Shown here in pieces: positions 1-11,823 of a stretch of 64,000 nucleotides of DNA (positions within the stretch are counted from its first letter, which is position 1; each line of letters begins with the position of its first letter). The stretch covers positions 2,428,001 through 2,492,000 of the forward strand of contig JANEZZ010000399.1 of the NCBI GenBank assembly GCA_026122225.1, read 5' to 3'. Made by a program: the position numbers and the translations under genes. The stretch comes from Heloderma charlesbogerti. Taxonomy: Eukaryota; Chordata; Lepidosauria; Squamata; Helodermatidae. Below the pieces are notes generated by a model. The model was given only the letters and a program-made list of their open reading frames with translations. It was not told the origin of the DNA and did no database searches.

Positions 1-477
1 GTATCCAATACTGCTGCTACGCCTCTGCTAGTTATGCTATGCCCACAGGACCAACTGCTAATGCAACAGAAAGCTCGTGCTTCCTAAAGCAACCCTGAAA
101 ATGGGCAGAAACACTCTTTTCCATAACAGGACAGATCAGCTGAGCTCTTTTCTGTGAACTCTGCTGACCTGCCATGTTCTGGAACAAGTGTTTCTGCCAA
201 TTTCTGCTTCTTCAGGAACCACTAGGTTCTCGTTGTCCTAGCAGTGGGCAGTACTGGATACTGCTCTCTGTTTCCTCTTCTTTGTCACTAATGCTTGGGG
301 ACTTATCCTCTGGTCCCATGTCTGCTAAGTTTTCTCAAGAGCATTTGGTGACAGCATGTAACAACCACTTTTTGAACGTATACAATGTCTGCTGGCTCAC
401 CCCTAGCTACATACTTACTAACATTCTCAAAGAACTCTAAAAGTTCTCCTAGATCCCTTTTCAAAAATGTATTGGTT
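1..477. other. No recognisable content
   Basis: Short open frames here have no family resemblance and no splice-site support. The stretch is probably part of the long PIBF1 intron. Its first ~300 bases show loose internal similarity around variants of TACTGGATACTGCT and AACAAGTGTTTCTGCC, but no clear repeat boundaries. Confidence 0.4.
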
Positions 478-850
478 TGCCCAAGGTAACACCATTGGGT
501 GTTACACCCAATGTACTACCCAGCATGTACCGCAGCTGCTATTTTGGATATGCAACCCCCAATCAGGGTAATTGGGGTTTGCGCTGTGTCGTGCAAACCC
601 AGACATCGTGGGTTATTGGAGAGTTAAACAATCCTCACATAACCCTACTGCTAATTGAAGGTTATGCGAGGGTTGTTTAATGCTTGAATTACGCACAGTG
701 GCCAGGCTCGCATGACACGATGCAACCCCTGATCTCCCCCGATTGGGTTCTACATATTGAAAATGGTGGCCGTATGTGCCAGGCACAGACCATGACTCAT
801 AGTGGATTAAATGACCAGGCCGTGTTGTTCAAACCAGGTGATTGGCTGCC
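478..850. repeat. Foldback (hairpin) element family A, degenerate copy
   Basis: Contains the recurring words of this window's foldback family: TCGTGCAAACCC, AATCCTCACATAACCC, GGTTATGCGAGGGTTG and CTCGCATGACACGATGCAACCC. The pair CTCACATAACC / GGTTATGCGAG forms an inverted repeat, and CATTGGGTGTTACACCCAATG near 492-512 is a self-complementary word. Similar blocks recur at 17.7-18.1, 42.1 and 60.1-60.4 kb. It looks like a non-autonomous DNA element without coding capacity; I cannot name the family. Confidence 0.6.
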
Positions 851-1048
851 CTCCATCATCAGGTAGGGAGGTGAATCTTAATGAGAAGTTACATATTTTT
901 GATAGAAGATCAGCAATTTTTAATCTGAAATCTTTAAGAACTCTCAAATGGTTTCCATCTAGAACTGGAGATTTGTCAATGTTTTATTTGTCAATAAGAT
1001 CTAGAACTCTATGGTTGTTTTCAGACAATCACAGCGGGGGGGGGGGCA

Positions 1049-1300
1049 TTTTGGCTGCTCTCCCCACACATGCCGACCACCATTTGCATTGTTCCCCGCC
1101 CTGCAGCACAGGTTGGCATGTCATCCAAACCCAGGGCAGGGGTACCTACCCTACAAACTCTGTTGCACATTGTGGGTACAGCACGTCCGCCACCATGCGC
1201 TGGGTTCAGATGACAGGCCAGCCCACACTGCAGTGTGGGGAATAATGCAAATGTTAGTTGCACACACAGCATACGTGGGGTAGGAGGAGCAGCCACGATG
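1049..1300. repeat. Foldback element with long inverted arms
   Basis: The left arm, around 1082-1136, reads TTTGCATTGTTCCCCGCCCT then GGTTGGCATGTCATCCAAACC. The right arm, around 1200-1252, is its reverse complement with some mismatches (TGGGTTCAGATGACAGGCC ... GGGGAATAATGCAAATG). The arms carry the GGGTTYRGATGACA word shared with the elements at 17.2, 23.4 and 59.7 kb, so this is a member of the same superfamily. A run of ten or more G lies just upstream. No protein is encoded. Confidence 0.65.
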
Positions 1301-1567
1301 GCTTCTTCCCCCACTGTGATGGTCTGAATATGGCCTATCTCTTATCACCCATGTTTACTTAAGCTCTTCAGACTCCCTGAAAAAGTCAGTTCAGACACAA
1401 GTATCTGCCCTGTATTTTCTGCAGTGAAAACAGGCACAAATAATCAATTCAGCTTTTCCCCAGTCTCCTTATCCTCCTTTAACTCCCTTGTTATCCAGCA
1501 GTCCAAATGCTTCCTTGATTTGATTTTCTGATCCTGATGTATTTAAATAATTTGTATTGTTGGCCTT

Positions 1568-1743
1568 TGTGGGAAGGATCCAATCGTGCCCTTGTGCGGG
1601 CAGCCAGGCAAGCCCCGAAACTAGTGTTCCTGTTCATTTCAGGGCTTGCCCCAGAAGGGCTACATCACGGCTGCCAGCTACACACAGACTGGGACTGGCA
1701 GGCCTGGCTGCCCGCACAAGGACATGATTGGATCCTGCCCAAA
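1568..1743. mobile_element. Short palindromic MITE-like element
   Basis: About 175 bases bounded by ~45-base inverted arms. The left arm starts GGGAAGGATCCAATCGTGCC and continues CTTGTGCGGGCAGCCAGGC. The right arm ends GCCTGGCTGCCCGCACAAGG, ACATGATTGGATCCTGCCC. A second, inner inverted pair (GCAAGCCC / GGGCTTGC) nests within. There is no reading frame of note and no clear target-site duplication. It differs from the other hairpin families in the window. Confidence 0.7.
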
Positions 1744-4060
1744 GTTTTCAGCAATATGTTCCCTCACTTATTTATTGCATTCCATATTGTCCGCTTGCAT
1801 TCTTTTTCTGTGCATGTTTCTGTTCTTTTTTCTGATTTGTGCAAAACTTGTTTTCTGAAGAAAACCTTCTTGCCTTTAATTAGCTTCTTTGAATCTGCTC
1901 ATTAACCATGCCGGCATCCCTTTGGACTTGGTGGTACCTTTCCTGATCTGCAGAATACATTTTAGCTGAACTTCTATTATCATGATTTTGAATATTTTTC
2001 TAAGCTTTCTGAAGAGATTTGACCCTCTTCACTTCCTCTTTCAACTTCCTTTTAACTGGTCTCCTCATTTTTAGAGATTTTCCCTTTTTGGAGTAAAATG
2101 TGACTGTGTTAGACTTTCTTCGCAATTGTCCACTTATGTTGAATTTGATATACTATGGTTACTGTCTCCAGCTGTCATCAAGCTCCTTCAATTGTAGTTC
2201 ACCTCATTCACACATCAGTTATTCATTTAAGTAGAACAGAATGGGAAGGAGAAAATGTTGTTGCAAGTTTGTTTCATTGCTATTAGTCTGTGCAAGGTAT
2301 GGCAAGAGAGGGCAGAAACCAAGGGGAAGAAGTGTTAAATTATTTTAAGCCACCCTAATCCTACAGGATAGAGTAGGGTGTGCATTCAAATTAATAAATA
2401 ACATTTGTCTGTATGAGAGCATACCTGCGATGGTCAAGACTGATCACAAAGACAAAAAGTGTATTGTGCTTACCAGACCTTAGTTACCCATGTTGGTATA
2501 ATCTGAAACTTTCAAACATATTTGTTTATACAAAGTATATGGAATGTTGCCTAGCCTGACTGGCAGTTAAGAAATGCCTCTGGCAAACCTTCTGATGAAG
2601 AGTGTAACTAACACCTAATTTTCTAGTCAAGTACAATTATTATAACTTTATTCTTTTTGGAGATTGGAAACTGAATTTTGGAGTCCAGTACCTGTTTATG
2701 AAATACAGATCAGTACCATATATAAAATAGTAACTCTGCATATTTTAAAGTAAATCAGTAAAAGATTTAAGAATCTGCTGTTTCAGTAATATAGTCTGCA
2801 TTTCTCTCTGTATGAAGCAATTAATAGCTTGCATCAGCCTGAAAAGGTATTTTCTGTATGCTTATGCAATTGCAAAAGTATTGCCTAAGGTGAATCATGA
2901 GTGCCAGGTAAGGAAAAACTGTGTTGATAACCATGTAAGGAAAATACTAATTAAGAAAGAATGCTTCCTAAACTGTAAGTCTTCAGTATGAAATATACCA
3001 ACCCAATGCAGCCTCCAGCACTGTGTGTTGGGGGACTCTAGAATGGTGTGAGATACGGTGCACAGGGCCTGAGGTGGGTGTCAGTGGAAATCATGAGTCT
3101 GTTTCTCCTTTGCACAAGCAGAAGTGCTTTTCTGCTCATACTAAACACCTCTCAATCCAAGCTGTTGACCACTTTATGAGTGATCTGGCTTCATAATAAA
3201 GTTGGCACCATCCAGCAATAAGAGTGTCGTAGATATGTAGCACATGTATTCAGCCATAGCTTTACATGGAAATATGCAAACTTACATATTATGAAAATGG
3301 CACAGACACAGTCATAAACCTGGAACATAAAGGAATGGAATATCTCTTTCTTAGAACTTGAAAATATTTTTAATTATGAGTGAAACTGGATGATCCTTTA
3401 AGCACACCATGATGAAAATGTGATACTGGCACTGGGATAGGATGGCTTAGGGACCATCACTAAACTAACTAGTATTTATTTGTGAATCAGTCTGACCTGA
3501 ATCTTATTGTTACAAAAAAATCCATGCATTCTTAAAAGGCAATACTGTGCTAGTTGTCCTACCTTTATTCTACCATAAAGTGGTATCTGGCTTTTTGACT
3601 GAAAGAGGCTCTGTCCAATATTATTAATAGGAAATAAATGCATAGCTTTAGCAGCATGGAAATTTTCTGTAGGAGTGTAGATGGAGCAGCAGTCTCTGAC
3701 TCTGCTCCATCTAAACTCTCTATAACTGCTAGAGAATGTAGTAACATCAGGAACCTGTCTATTAGTTGTTCCTTTGGGAGACCAAACCTGTTTTTTTCCT
3801 CCTTTTGACTTCAACAGTTTTTTTTGGACATCTGTTGTGGAAAATGTCTCCATAAATAAAGCAGTCCCTGCTTCTCTTTGTGGGCTTTCTGCCTATACCA
3901 GTAAGGGAAACTGGCTCAAGAATATTTCCCTGCAAGTATTTGAGTGGACGAAAACAGAGTCTATCTTGAGTGATTTGAAAAGTGTCACTGTCAAAAATTC
4001 AAGCACACGCTCCTTACACTTAAAACTCTTTAGCTAACCCTGCAGTGGGTTGTTGTTTTT
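1744..4060. other. Unique-looking intronic or intergenic sequence
   Basis: AT-rich sequence without a supported gene, RNA gene or recognisable mobile element. The minus-strand open frame at 3476-3853 and the others here have no family motifs, and flanking splice signals are not convincing. Confidence 0.4.
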
Positions 4061-4070
4061 TAACATACAA

Positions 4071-6904
4071 GTTGTTGTTGTTGTTGTTGTTTAGACATTC
4101 AGTCGTGTCTGACTCTTCGTGACCCCATGGACCATAGCATGCCAGGCCTTCCTGTCCTCAGCTCTCTCCTGGAGTGTGCTCAAGTTCATATTAATTGCAT
4201 TTGTGATGCTATCTAGCCATCTCATCCTCTGCCGTCCCCTTCTCCTTTTGCCTTCAATCTTTCCCAGCATCAGGGTCTTTTCCAGAGAGTTTTCTCTTCA
4301 CATTAGGTGGCCAAAATATTTGAGATTCAGTATCTGTCCTTCCAATGAGCAGTCAGGGTTGATTTCCTTTAGGATGGACTGATTTGACCTCCCTGCAGTC
4401 CAGGGGACTTGTAAGAGTCTTCTCCAGTACCACAGTTCGAAAGCATCAATTAGGGTGGTATCGTCTACATATCTGAGGTTGTTGATAATTCTCCTGGCAA
4501 TCTTAATTCTGACCTGTGATTCATCCAACCCGGCGTTTCTCATGATGTACTCTGCATATGAATTAAATAAGCAGGGCAACAATATACAGCCTTGTCGTAC
4601 TCCTTTCCCAATTTTGAACCAATCGGTTGTTCCATGTCCGGTTCTTACTGTTGCTTCTTGACCCTCGTACAGGTTTCTCAGGAGACAGGTAAGGTGGTCT
4701 GGTACTCCCATCTCTTTAGGAATTTGCCACAGTTTGTTGTGATGCACACAATCAAAGGCTTTAGCGTAGTCAATGAAGCAGAAATAGACGTTTTTCTGGA
4801 ATTCTCTTGCTTTCTCCATGATCCAGCGAATGTTGGCGATTTGATCTCTAGTTCCTCTGCTTCTTCGAAACCCAGCTTGTACTTCCGGTAGTTCTCGGTT
4901 CACATACTGCTGAAGCTGAGCTTGTAGAATTTTGAGCATAACCTTGCTGGCATGTGAAATGAGTGCAATTGTAGTTTGAACACTCTTTGGCATTGCCCTT
5001 CTTTCGAACAGGAATGTAAACTGTCCTTTTCCAGTCTTGTGGCCACTGTTGAGTGTTCCAAATTTGTTGGCATATTGAGTGCAGCACTTTAACAGCATAA
5101 TCTTTTAGGATCTTAAATAGCTCAGCTGGAAGACTGTCATCTCCACTAGCTTTGTTGTTAGTAATGCTTCCTAAGGCCCACTTGACTTCACTCTCTAGAA
5201 TGTCTGGCTCAAGTTCAGTGACCACACTATCATGGCTATCAGGGACATTAAGATTTTTCCTGTATAGTTCTTCTGTGTATTCTTTCCACCTCTTCTTAAT
5301 CTCATCTGCTTCTGTTAGGTCCCTGCCTTCTATGTCCTTTATCATGCCCATCTTTGCACAAAACGTTCCCTTGAGATCTCCGATTTTCTTGAAGAGATCT
5401 CTAGTCTTTCCCATTGTATTGTTTTCCTCGATTTCTTTGCATTGTTCATTTAAGAAGGCCTTCTTGTCTCTCCTTGCTATTCTCTGGAACTCTGCATTCA
5501 GTTGGGTATATCTTCTCCTTTCTCCCTTGCTTTTCGCTTCTCTTCTTTCCTCAGCTACTTGTAAAGCCTCATCAGACAGCCACTTTGCTTTCTTGCATTT
5601 CTTTTTCTTTGGGATGGATTGAGTTGCTGCCTCCTGAACAATGTTACAGACCTCCATCTATAGTTCCTCAGGCACTCTGTCTATCAGGTGTAATCCCTTA
5701 AATCTATTCCTCACCTCCACTATATATTTATAAGGGATATGATTTAAGTCATACCTGACTGGTTTAGTGGTTTTCCCTACGTTCTTCAATTTAAGCCGAA
5801 ATTTTGCAATAAGAAGCTCATGATCTGAGCCACAGTCAGCTCCAGGTCTTGTTTTTACTGACTGTATAGAGCTTCTCCATCTTTGGCTGCAAAGGACATA
5901 ATCAATCTGATTTCCATATTCACCATCTGGTGATGTCCATGTGTAGAGTCGCCTCTTGTGCTGTTGAAAAAGAGTGTTTGCTATGATCAGCGTGTTCTCT
6001 TGGCAAAACTCTATTAGCCTTTGTCCTGCTTCATTTTGTACACCAAGGCTACGCTTGCCTGTTATCCCGGTGATTTCCTGACTTCCTACTTTAGCATTCC
6101 AATCCCCTATGATGAAGAGGACATCTTTTTTTGGTGTTAGTTCTAGAAGGTGTTGTAGGTCTTCATAGAACCGATCAACCTCAGCTTCTTCGGCATCAGT
6201 GGTTGGGGCATAGACTTGAATTACTGTGATGTTGAATGGTTTGCCTTGGATTTGTACTGAGATCATTCTATCATTTTTGAGATTGTACCCCAGTACTGCT
6301 TTTCCCACCATTTTGTTGACTATGAGTGCTACTCCATTTCTTCTAAGGAATTCTTGCCCAGAGTAGTAGATATAATAGTCACCTGAATTAAATTTGCCCA
6401 TGTTTGTCCATTTTAGTTCGCTGATTCCCAAGATGTCAATGTTCAATCTTGCCATCTCATGTTTGACCACCTCCAGCTTACCTTGATTCATTGATGTTAC
6501 ATTCCAGGTTCCTAAACAATATTGTTCTTTACAGCATCGGACTTTCTTTTCACCACCAGACACATCCACAGCTGAGTGTCCTTTCGGCTTTGGCCCAGCC
6601 GCTTCACTCTTTCTGGCGCTACTTGGAAATTCCCTCTGCTCTTCCCCAGTAGTATATTGGACACCTTCCGACCTGAGTGGCTCATCTTCCAGCTTCATAT
6701 CTTTTAGCCTTGTGATACGTTCCATGGGGTTTTCTTGGCAAGAATACTGGAGTGGGTTGCCATTTCCTTCTCTAGTGGACCACATTTTGTCAGAACTCTC
6801 CAGCATGACCTGTCCGTCTTGGGTGGCCCTGCACGGCATAGCTTATGGCTTCACTGAGTTACGCAAGCCCCTTCGCCACAACAAAGCAGTGATCCATGAA
6901 GGGG
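4071..6904 (-). mobile_element. BovB (RTE-clade) LINE, copy 1, complete ends with internal deletion
   Basis: Read on the minus strand. The 3' end is a (CAA)n tail (seen as GTT repeats from 4071). The 5' end lies after GTGATCCATGAAGGGG (minus-strand start at 6904). Both ends are flanked by the direct repeat TAACATACAAG (4061-4071 and 6905-6915), a target-site duplication. The 5' region holds the BovB-typical word around 6738-6774 (CAAGAATACTGGAGTGGG on the + strand). Length is 2834 bases. Compared with copies 2 and 3, 384 bases are missing at 4449-4451, which would bring the element to about 3.2 kb, the usual BovB size. It encodes one endonuclease/reverse-transcriptase frame, now broken. Confidence 0.96.
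4298..6839 (-). pseudogene. BovB endonuclease-reverse transcriptase ORF, broken (copy 1)
   Basis: The minus-strand frame from 6839 opens with a ~100-residue N-terminal region, then an AP-type endonuclease domain: GTWNVTSMNQGK (about residue 110), catalytic ISEL (Glu ~141), VYAPT, GDWNAK (Asp ~246) and SDH (~338-340). A TAG at 5658-5660 stands where copy 3 has Trp, so the frame is cut and resumes at the next codon. The reverse transcriptase part follows, with FIDYAKAFDCV, GVRQGCILLPCLF and YVDDTT. Near 4972 five bases are missing relative to copy 3, causing a frameshift. After YVDDTTL the protein jumps straight to IDAFELW because 128 codons are deleted in frame. It cannot make an active protein as it stands. 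Confidence 0.93.
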
Positions 6905-6915
6905 TAACATACAAG

Positions 6916-7673
6916 AGGTGTGAGCTAACTAGCTTTCACACTGACATGTGATTCAGGTAACTGCCACTTTGAGATACATTTATATACAGATAGGTGACGA
7001 TATCCCAAACACAAGACTACCAAGATTTGGTATGAGCATTTTGCACCCCCTTTCATATTTAACAGAGGAGTCTTTAATACCACCTTGCTAAAGAATATTA
7101 GCTTAGAACCAAGAGAATTGAGCTTTTGGCTCGTGTTTGTGAATAATCTATGGCAAATGACAAAAATATTATTTGAAAAAGGAAATGAAAATGTGGTATA
7201 AAACATCAGCACAGATGAATTAAAAGTGTGGACAAACTAAAAGGCCTGTGGCCTGTCATCACGTAGGCACCAGGTGAGCAGCTGTGGATAGGGAGCTTCA
7301 TATGGGGCCATCATTGCTGATAAGGCCCTCTTCCTCTGGTCATCCTCTTGATGTCTTGATTGCTGAGGCACCTGGAGAAAGGTCTCCAATGCAGATATAA
7401 TATCCATCACATAATATATTTGTATTTATACTGTCTTAGATTTTGGAGAAGGAACAACTTTAGTTATTGGTGGCCAGTCTACAGAGCAACTCCAGTTGCA
7501 TTTTGAAAGACTAGTGCATGTTTGTTGATCCTGAACAATCTTGGCACTTTCTCCCTCCTTCTTATTCCCCTGTCTCATTTATTAGAACAACCTCTACAGG
7601 ATTGGACAATTTTGCCATCTTACTTCATCTGCTCCATGGAAGAATTCTGTTACTTTATAGTCAAAGACTAGTC
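6916..7673. other. No recognisable content
   Basis: Sequence flanking the BovB insertion. Open frames are short and without family motifs. Probably PIBF1 intron. Confidence 0.4.
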
Positions 7674-8610
7674 TATACCAGTGGTCCCCAACCTTTTTGT
7701 ATCAGTGGGCACATTTGGAACATTGACAGAGTGTCATGGGCTGCCATGGGGGGCTTGTTCATTCAAAAAATGGCTGCCATGGTAGATATGGCCAGTCACA
7801 AACTACCCATTTCCCAGAAGGCAGATTCGTGAGACTAAAAGAAAATTAACTTGCCCAAGAACCTAATACAAGGCAGAAGTGGGGTCTGAGCTCCAAAATA
7901 CAAAACCACTCTTTTGAACCCACAGTTTTCTGCTTCAGCACCCATTTTGCAGAAGGTGAACTGATGAGGCTCAGAAATAAGTAACTTGGCTGAGGAACTG
8001 TGTACAAGGCAGAGGTGGGATCAGATCCTCAAATGCCAAATCATATATATGCCCCACAAAGCACAACAAAATATAAATTTAACAGGTAAACTGGTGATGC
8101 GCAGAGAACATCACCAGAATCAAAACACCCACCCACACCACAAATCAAAAGAAGACCCAGGAAATACACACACAGAGACACACACACAAAACCCAGGCAA
8201 AACTCACATTCACCCAAACAAGCCAGCACTGCTGTCGCTGTCTTTCACATACACATGCAAAAACCCCAGGCTCCTGGCTCACCAGCCCCTCTAGCCCCCA
8301 GCATACTACTCACCACTCCCTCTACCCTGCCTGGACACTTCCTTCCATTCCAGCTTACCTTTGGGGGTGGGGGCAGCTGGGCACACTTCAAAATGAAATG
8401 TTGGGCTGCAGCTATCTACCATTTTTATTTTCTAAGAATGTTTCTGGGATCCAGAGGCATTCAAAGATGGTACTGGAGGTCAATCAGCCTCCCAGTTAAA
8501 GAAAACAACAACCCTAAATTAAATATTATTAAAATAAAATGAAAATCAGGAGGGACACGGAAACTGTCAAGCGCCAAGCGAGATGTCCATGGTGGCGACC
8601 CCAGGTCTAG
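7674..8610. mobile_element. Possible old hAT-like non-autonomous element
   Basis: The left end carries CCAGTGGTCCCCAACCTTTTTG, the starting word of a common class of vertebrate hAT-like repeats. The right end near 8590-8605 holds GGTGGCGACCCCAGGTCTAG, a plausible decayed inverted partner. The interior holds runs such as AAGGCAGAGGTGGGATC and a CA-rich low-complexity tract (8120-8220). No transposase frame is visible. Boundaries and class are tentative. Confidence 0.4.
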
Positions 8611-9770
8611 AACCCCATAGACCAGGGTTCATTTCAGTGGGAAAGTTTGGTTAGTTTCCCAAGATTGACAGAATTTAGGATTTAGACTTGCAAAATACCT
8701 CCTGAACACTAAGCTTCCACAAGCCCAGCCTGGTAGTCTACTATGACACAAGGACAGTAAGCCAATCACAGCCAGAGGAGGAGTGACAAATCTGCATGAC
8801 CAGGGCTAGTGATCTTAATAGCAGATCAATGGTCAAGGCAGAGGTAGAGAACAGGAAATCAGATATAATTTGTTGTACTGACATGCCCTGAATGAGTATC
8901 TGTTGTTTTTTAAAAAAAATGTGCCCCGAAGTGGGGGGAAGTGTTTCTAATCTAGGATAATTTTTTGGACTGTGATGGTTATTGATTACTGTTTTGAAGG
9001 AAAAAGGCACCATTGGCATTTGAAATGTTTATTTCAATTTTATAATGTCTATTTTAGCATGCACAAATGGACATTTCAAAATTTAATAACATTTACAACT
9101 TCAAAAAGAGTCATGGTGATTCCCCGCCAAACTGGAGAGAAACCAAGATGATTGCCACAGATAGTGGGTTATAAGTCCTGTGATGTGAGATTTTGCAGGA
9201 CCTGTGAGTATCCCGTCATTTTAAAATGACTAAATTACAAGGCAGTTACGCTGTTTAAAACAGCATTATAGCATTATGTGCCTGCTACTTAAACTTTTGC
9301 CAAAATAATAAATATGTTTGAAGAGAAGGCTGGTGATACTCACTTTGCTTTCTGAGGTTTGGACATGTTAAGCAGAAGTAGATGAATGATGTAGCACCCT
9401 GTCCCCCCCAAAAAAACCACAACCCAGTCCATGTTTTAGTGGTTAAAAACAGTTAATTTGGGTGATGGGATCTATTTTTAGAGTTATAGTGAAGCCTAGT
9501 TTTAAAATTGAGTAAAGCACTTAAAACTTGAAACTTTATTAAATATTTTTCCACATTTCAGAAATCTCAATTGCTAGTTGGTCTGAATACCTCTCTGTTC
9601 ATCATGGGATTTGTGTGGTTCCCTTTGAGATTTGTGTGGTAAGCAGTAAATAAAAAATGGGTTATAAAAAAGTGAATCTTGAGGACTTCCATTCATAGGC
9701 AGTTGTCCATCATGGGGATAGGTTCTCTTAGGAAAAATATTTTCATCACTGCACACCAATAACAAGGCTT
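8611..9770. other. No recognisable content
   Basis: AT-rich sequence with no supported gene or named repeat. Short open frames lack motifs. Confidence 0.35.
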
Positions 9771-9860
9771 GCACTCCAGTCCTATATGACTTAACTTTAA
9801 AGCAAGTCTTACTGCTTTCAATAGAACTTATTTCCAAGTAAGTTTAAGTTTAGGATGGCA
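9771..9860. repeat. Degenerate short palindromic element (family B)
   Basis: Words CACTCCAGTCCTATATGACTT, AAGTCTTACTGCTTTCAATAG and CTTATTTCCAAGTAAGTTTA resemble the family with a core like AAGTCCCATTGAATTCAATGGG that recurs at 10.9, 31.8, 34.9, 56.5 and 61.9 kb. The match is loose. Confidence 0.4.
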
Positions 9861-10888
9861 ACCTAAGTTAGCCATCTTGTTTATCTTTTGAGTGCTTAAC
9901 ACTGTTAACTTCAAGCCATGGAATATATACTTTATGTTTAGTGGTCGTGCTCCCTATTATACAAAGCCCAAGTTGATCTTCTGACTATGTTCTTCTATTT
10001 GCTGGTCATGCTTTTTAAAAGTGTCTTTTTCGTGTCTGCTTCTACTGGACTTCTTAAGGTATGCTATACCATAATTGATATATCCTTCCTGATTGGATAC
10101 TTAGACCAGACTAATGCACCCTAGTGGTGATGTAAGTTGCTGCTCCTCCCAGTCCTTGAAATGCTTTATAAAACAATTTGATGCTTGGAACTTCTTTTGG
10201 AGGTATAGTAGCAATGATACAACATGATTAACTGTTGCTTATTCTCAGTAGCTGTATGTTTATATTTGACTAGCTAAGTGGCCATTATTATGATAGGTGG
10301 AGCAGACAAAAGATCAGAGTTCCTGTATATTGCAAAGACATTTCATAGGATCATTGTGAATGAAGTTGGCCTTTCCACTCCCCCAGTCTCAGGAGCATTA
10401 AGGTGTTTCCAGCAGAGGCCCTTTACTCTTACCTGTATTTCTTAATTTTCAATGCATTTTTCTCCAAGGAACATACAAGCTTTCCCCATTTTCTCTCCTT
10501 TCTCCTTCCCTCCTCCCACCCCTCCCTTCCCACCATATTACATTGGCTTTTCATATATAGGAGTGAGTGGCAGCTAAGTTATATATGAAAGCTAAAGATG
10601 TGTACTATGGGACATCATTGGAATTGGGCCTAAATCTGTGCCTAGTGAAGCAGGCTATTGTCACTCTCCCAAGAGTGTTTCTTACTGCAGCCTATTTAGT
10701 TCTATTCCATAGAATTAAATGGGGAAGCCTACAAAGATTTAATAATTGGCATGCTAATTTAAACATAAAAACTCTGGGGTTAATTTCAAAACATTATCTT
10801 GTTCTTTGTGTTTGTTTTATTTAAATGTGCTCAATTTATGTTATCTTGAGGAAATTTGGTCTCTTACTTCAGACAGTGGGTAGTAGCC

Positions 10889-11000
10889 AATGTTAGTCCT
10901 ACATAAAGTAGAACCACTGAAATGAATGAGACTTAAGTTAGTCACAACTAACTTATGTCCCATTCATTTCAATGGGTCTACGCTACTTAGGACTAACATT
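10889..11000. repeat. Nearly complete palindromic element (family B)
   Basis: The whole 112-base segment folds on itself. The left arm begins AATGTTAGTCCTACATAAAG and passes through GAAATGAATG. The right arm, CATTCATTTCAATGGGTC to CTTAGGACTAACATT, is its reverse complement with few mismatches; the centre is near 10944. The same core (MCCATTGAAATRAATGGG) occurs at 56529-56638 and 61869-61953. It has no coding capacity and is consistent with a MITE or foldback element. Confidence 0.75.
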
Positions 11001-11823
11001 AAATACTCCCCAGTGTTGCTAGCTCACATTGATCTAATCTTAAGCAAAATCATGGCAGTTGAGAAAAATACTAAATGAGAACTTTGGCAAATTTTCAAAC
11101 AATTTTAAAAACAAAAGTTATAATCATAAAATCCTTTTTGTAATGACATCCTAGATCTGTGAATAAAAACATCAGTGAAACAGACATATTTTCCAGAATT
11201 ATTTTAAATATAGTGTTTACTGGAGCGGAAGTTCCATGAATTACTGCCAATGAAGTGTGAGTACGTTTCTCCTGCTTGTAAATGAGCTCTTATTTCCTAC
11301 AGTACATATTCTGCCGCCACTGTGACTCATCTTATACATGTTTTGGTTTAACTCTGAAAACATTTTAAACCTTGGCAACGCACTATATGTGGATGTTGCA
11401 CCCTGTTTTAAAAACGTACAAATTTATGAGCGGTTGCAGAAGTAACTGGTGTCTATTGCTGTTAACCCCTCCAGTTTATAGATTGAGATTCTGAGAATAT
11501 TAAAAGGATTGTGTACTTGTTTTAAGTGCTTTATCTGCACAAGACTGAATACAATGGTGATTCTACTCTATGATCTGTGGCCACTGTTAATTCAAAGATA
11601 AGAAATAAATAACTTTTATCTGTTGACCTCCCTCAAAGATGCTAAATAATTGCACATATACACAAGCTGACTCACAAACAATTGGTAGAGGGAATGCAGA
11701 AGGGAAGCCTGGAAGTATAGAAAGCATTTTTGAATGGGGAAAAAATATTGAGGAAAGTTACTGCTGAAGGATGTTCTTATGAGATGGTTTTCAAGTTTTG
11801 CTATCCCTGTGGTTTTCTGTAAT
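11001..11823. other. No recognisable content
   Basis: Intron-like, AT-rich. No supported gene, RNA gene or repeat. Confidence 0.35.

Noticed and set aside
811..1348. Several overlapping open frames of 65-144 codons
   Set aside because: They lie in a GC-rich foldback element on both strands; overlapping frames on both strands of a palindrome are expected by chance, and no motif is present.
4119..5701. Plus-strand open frames opposite BovB copy 1 (and the same at 11.8-15.8 kb)
   Set aside because: They are antisense shadows of the BovB reverse transcriptase frame and recur in every copy.
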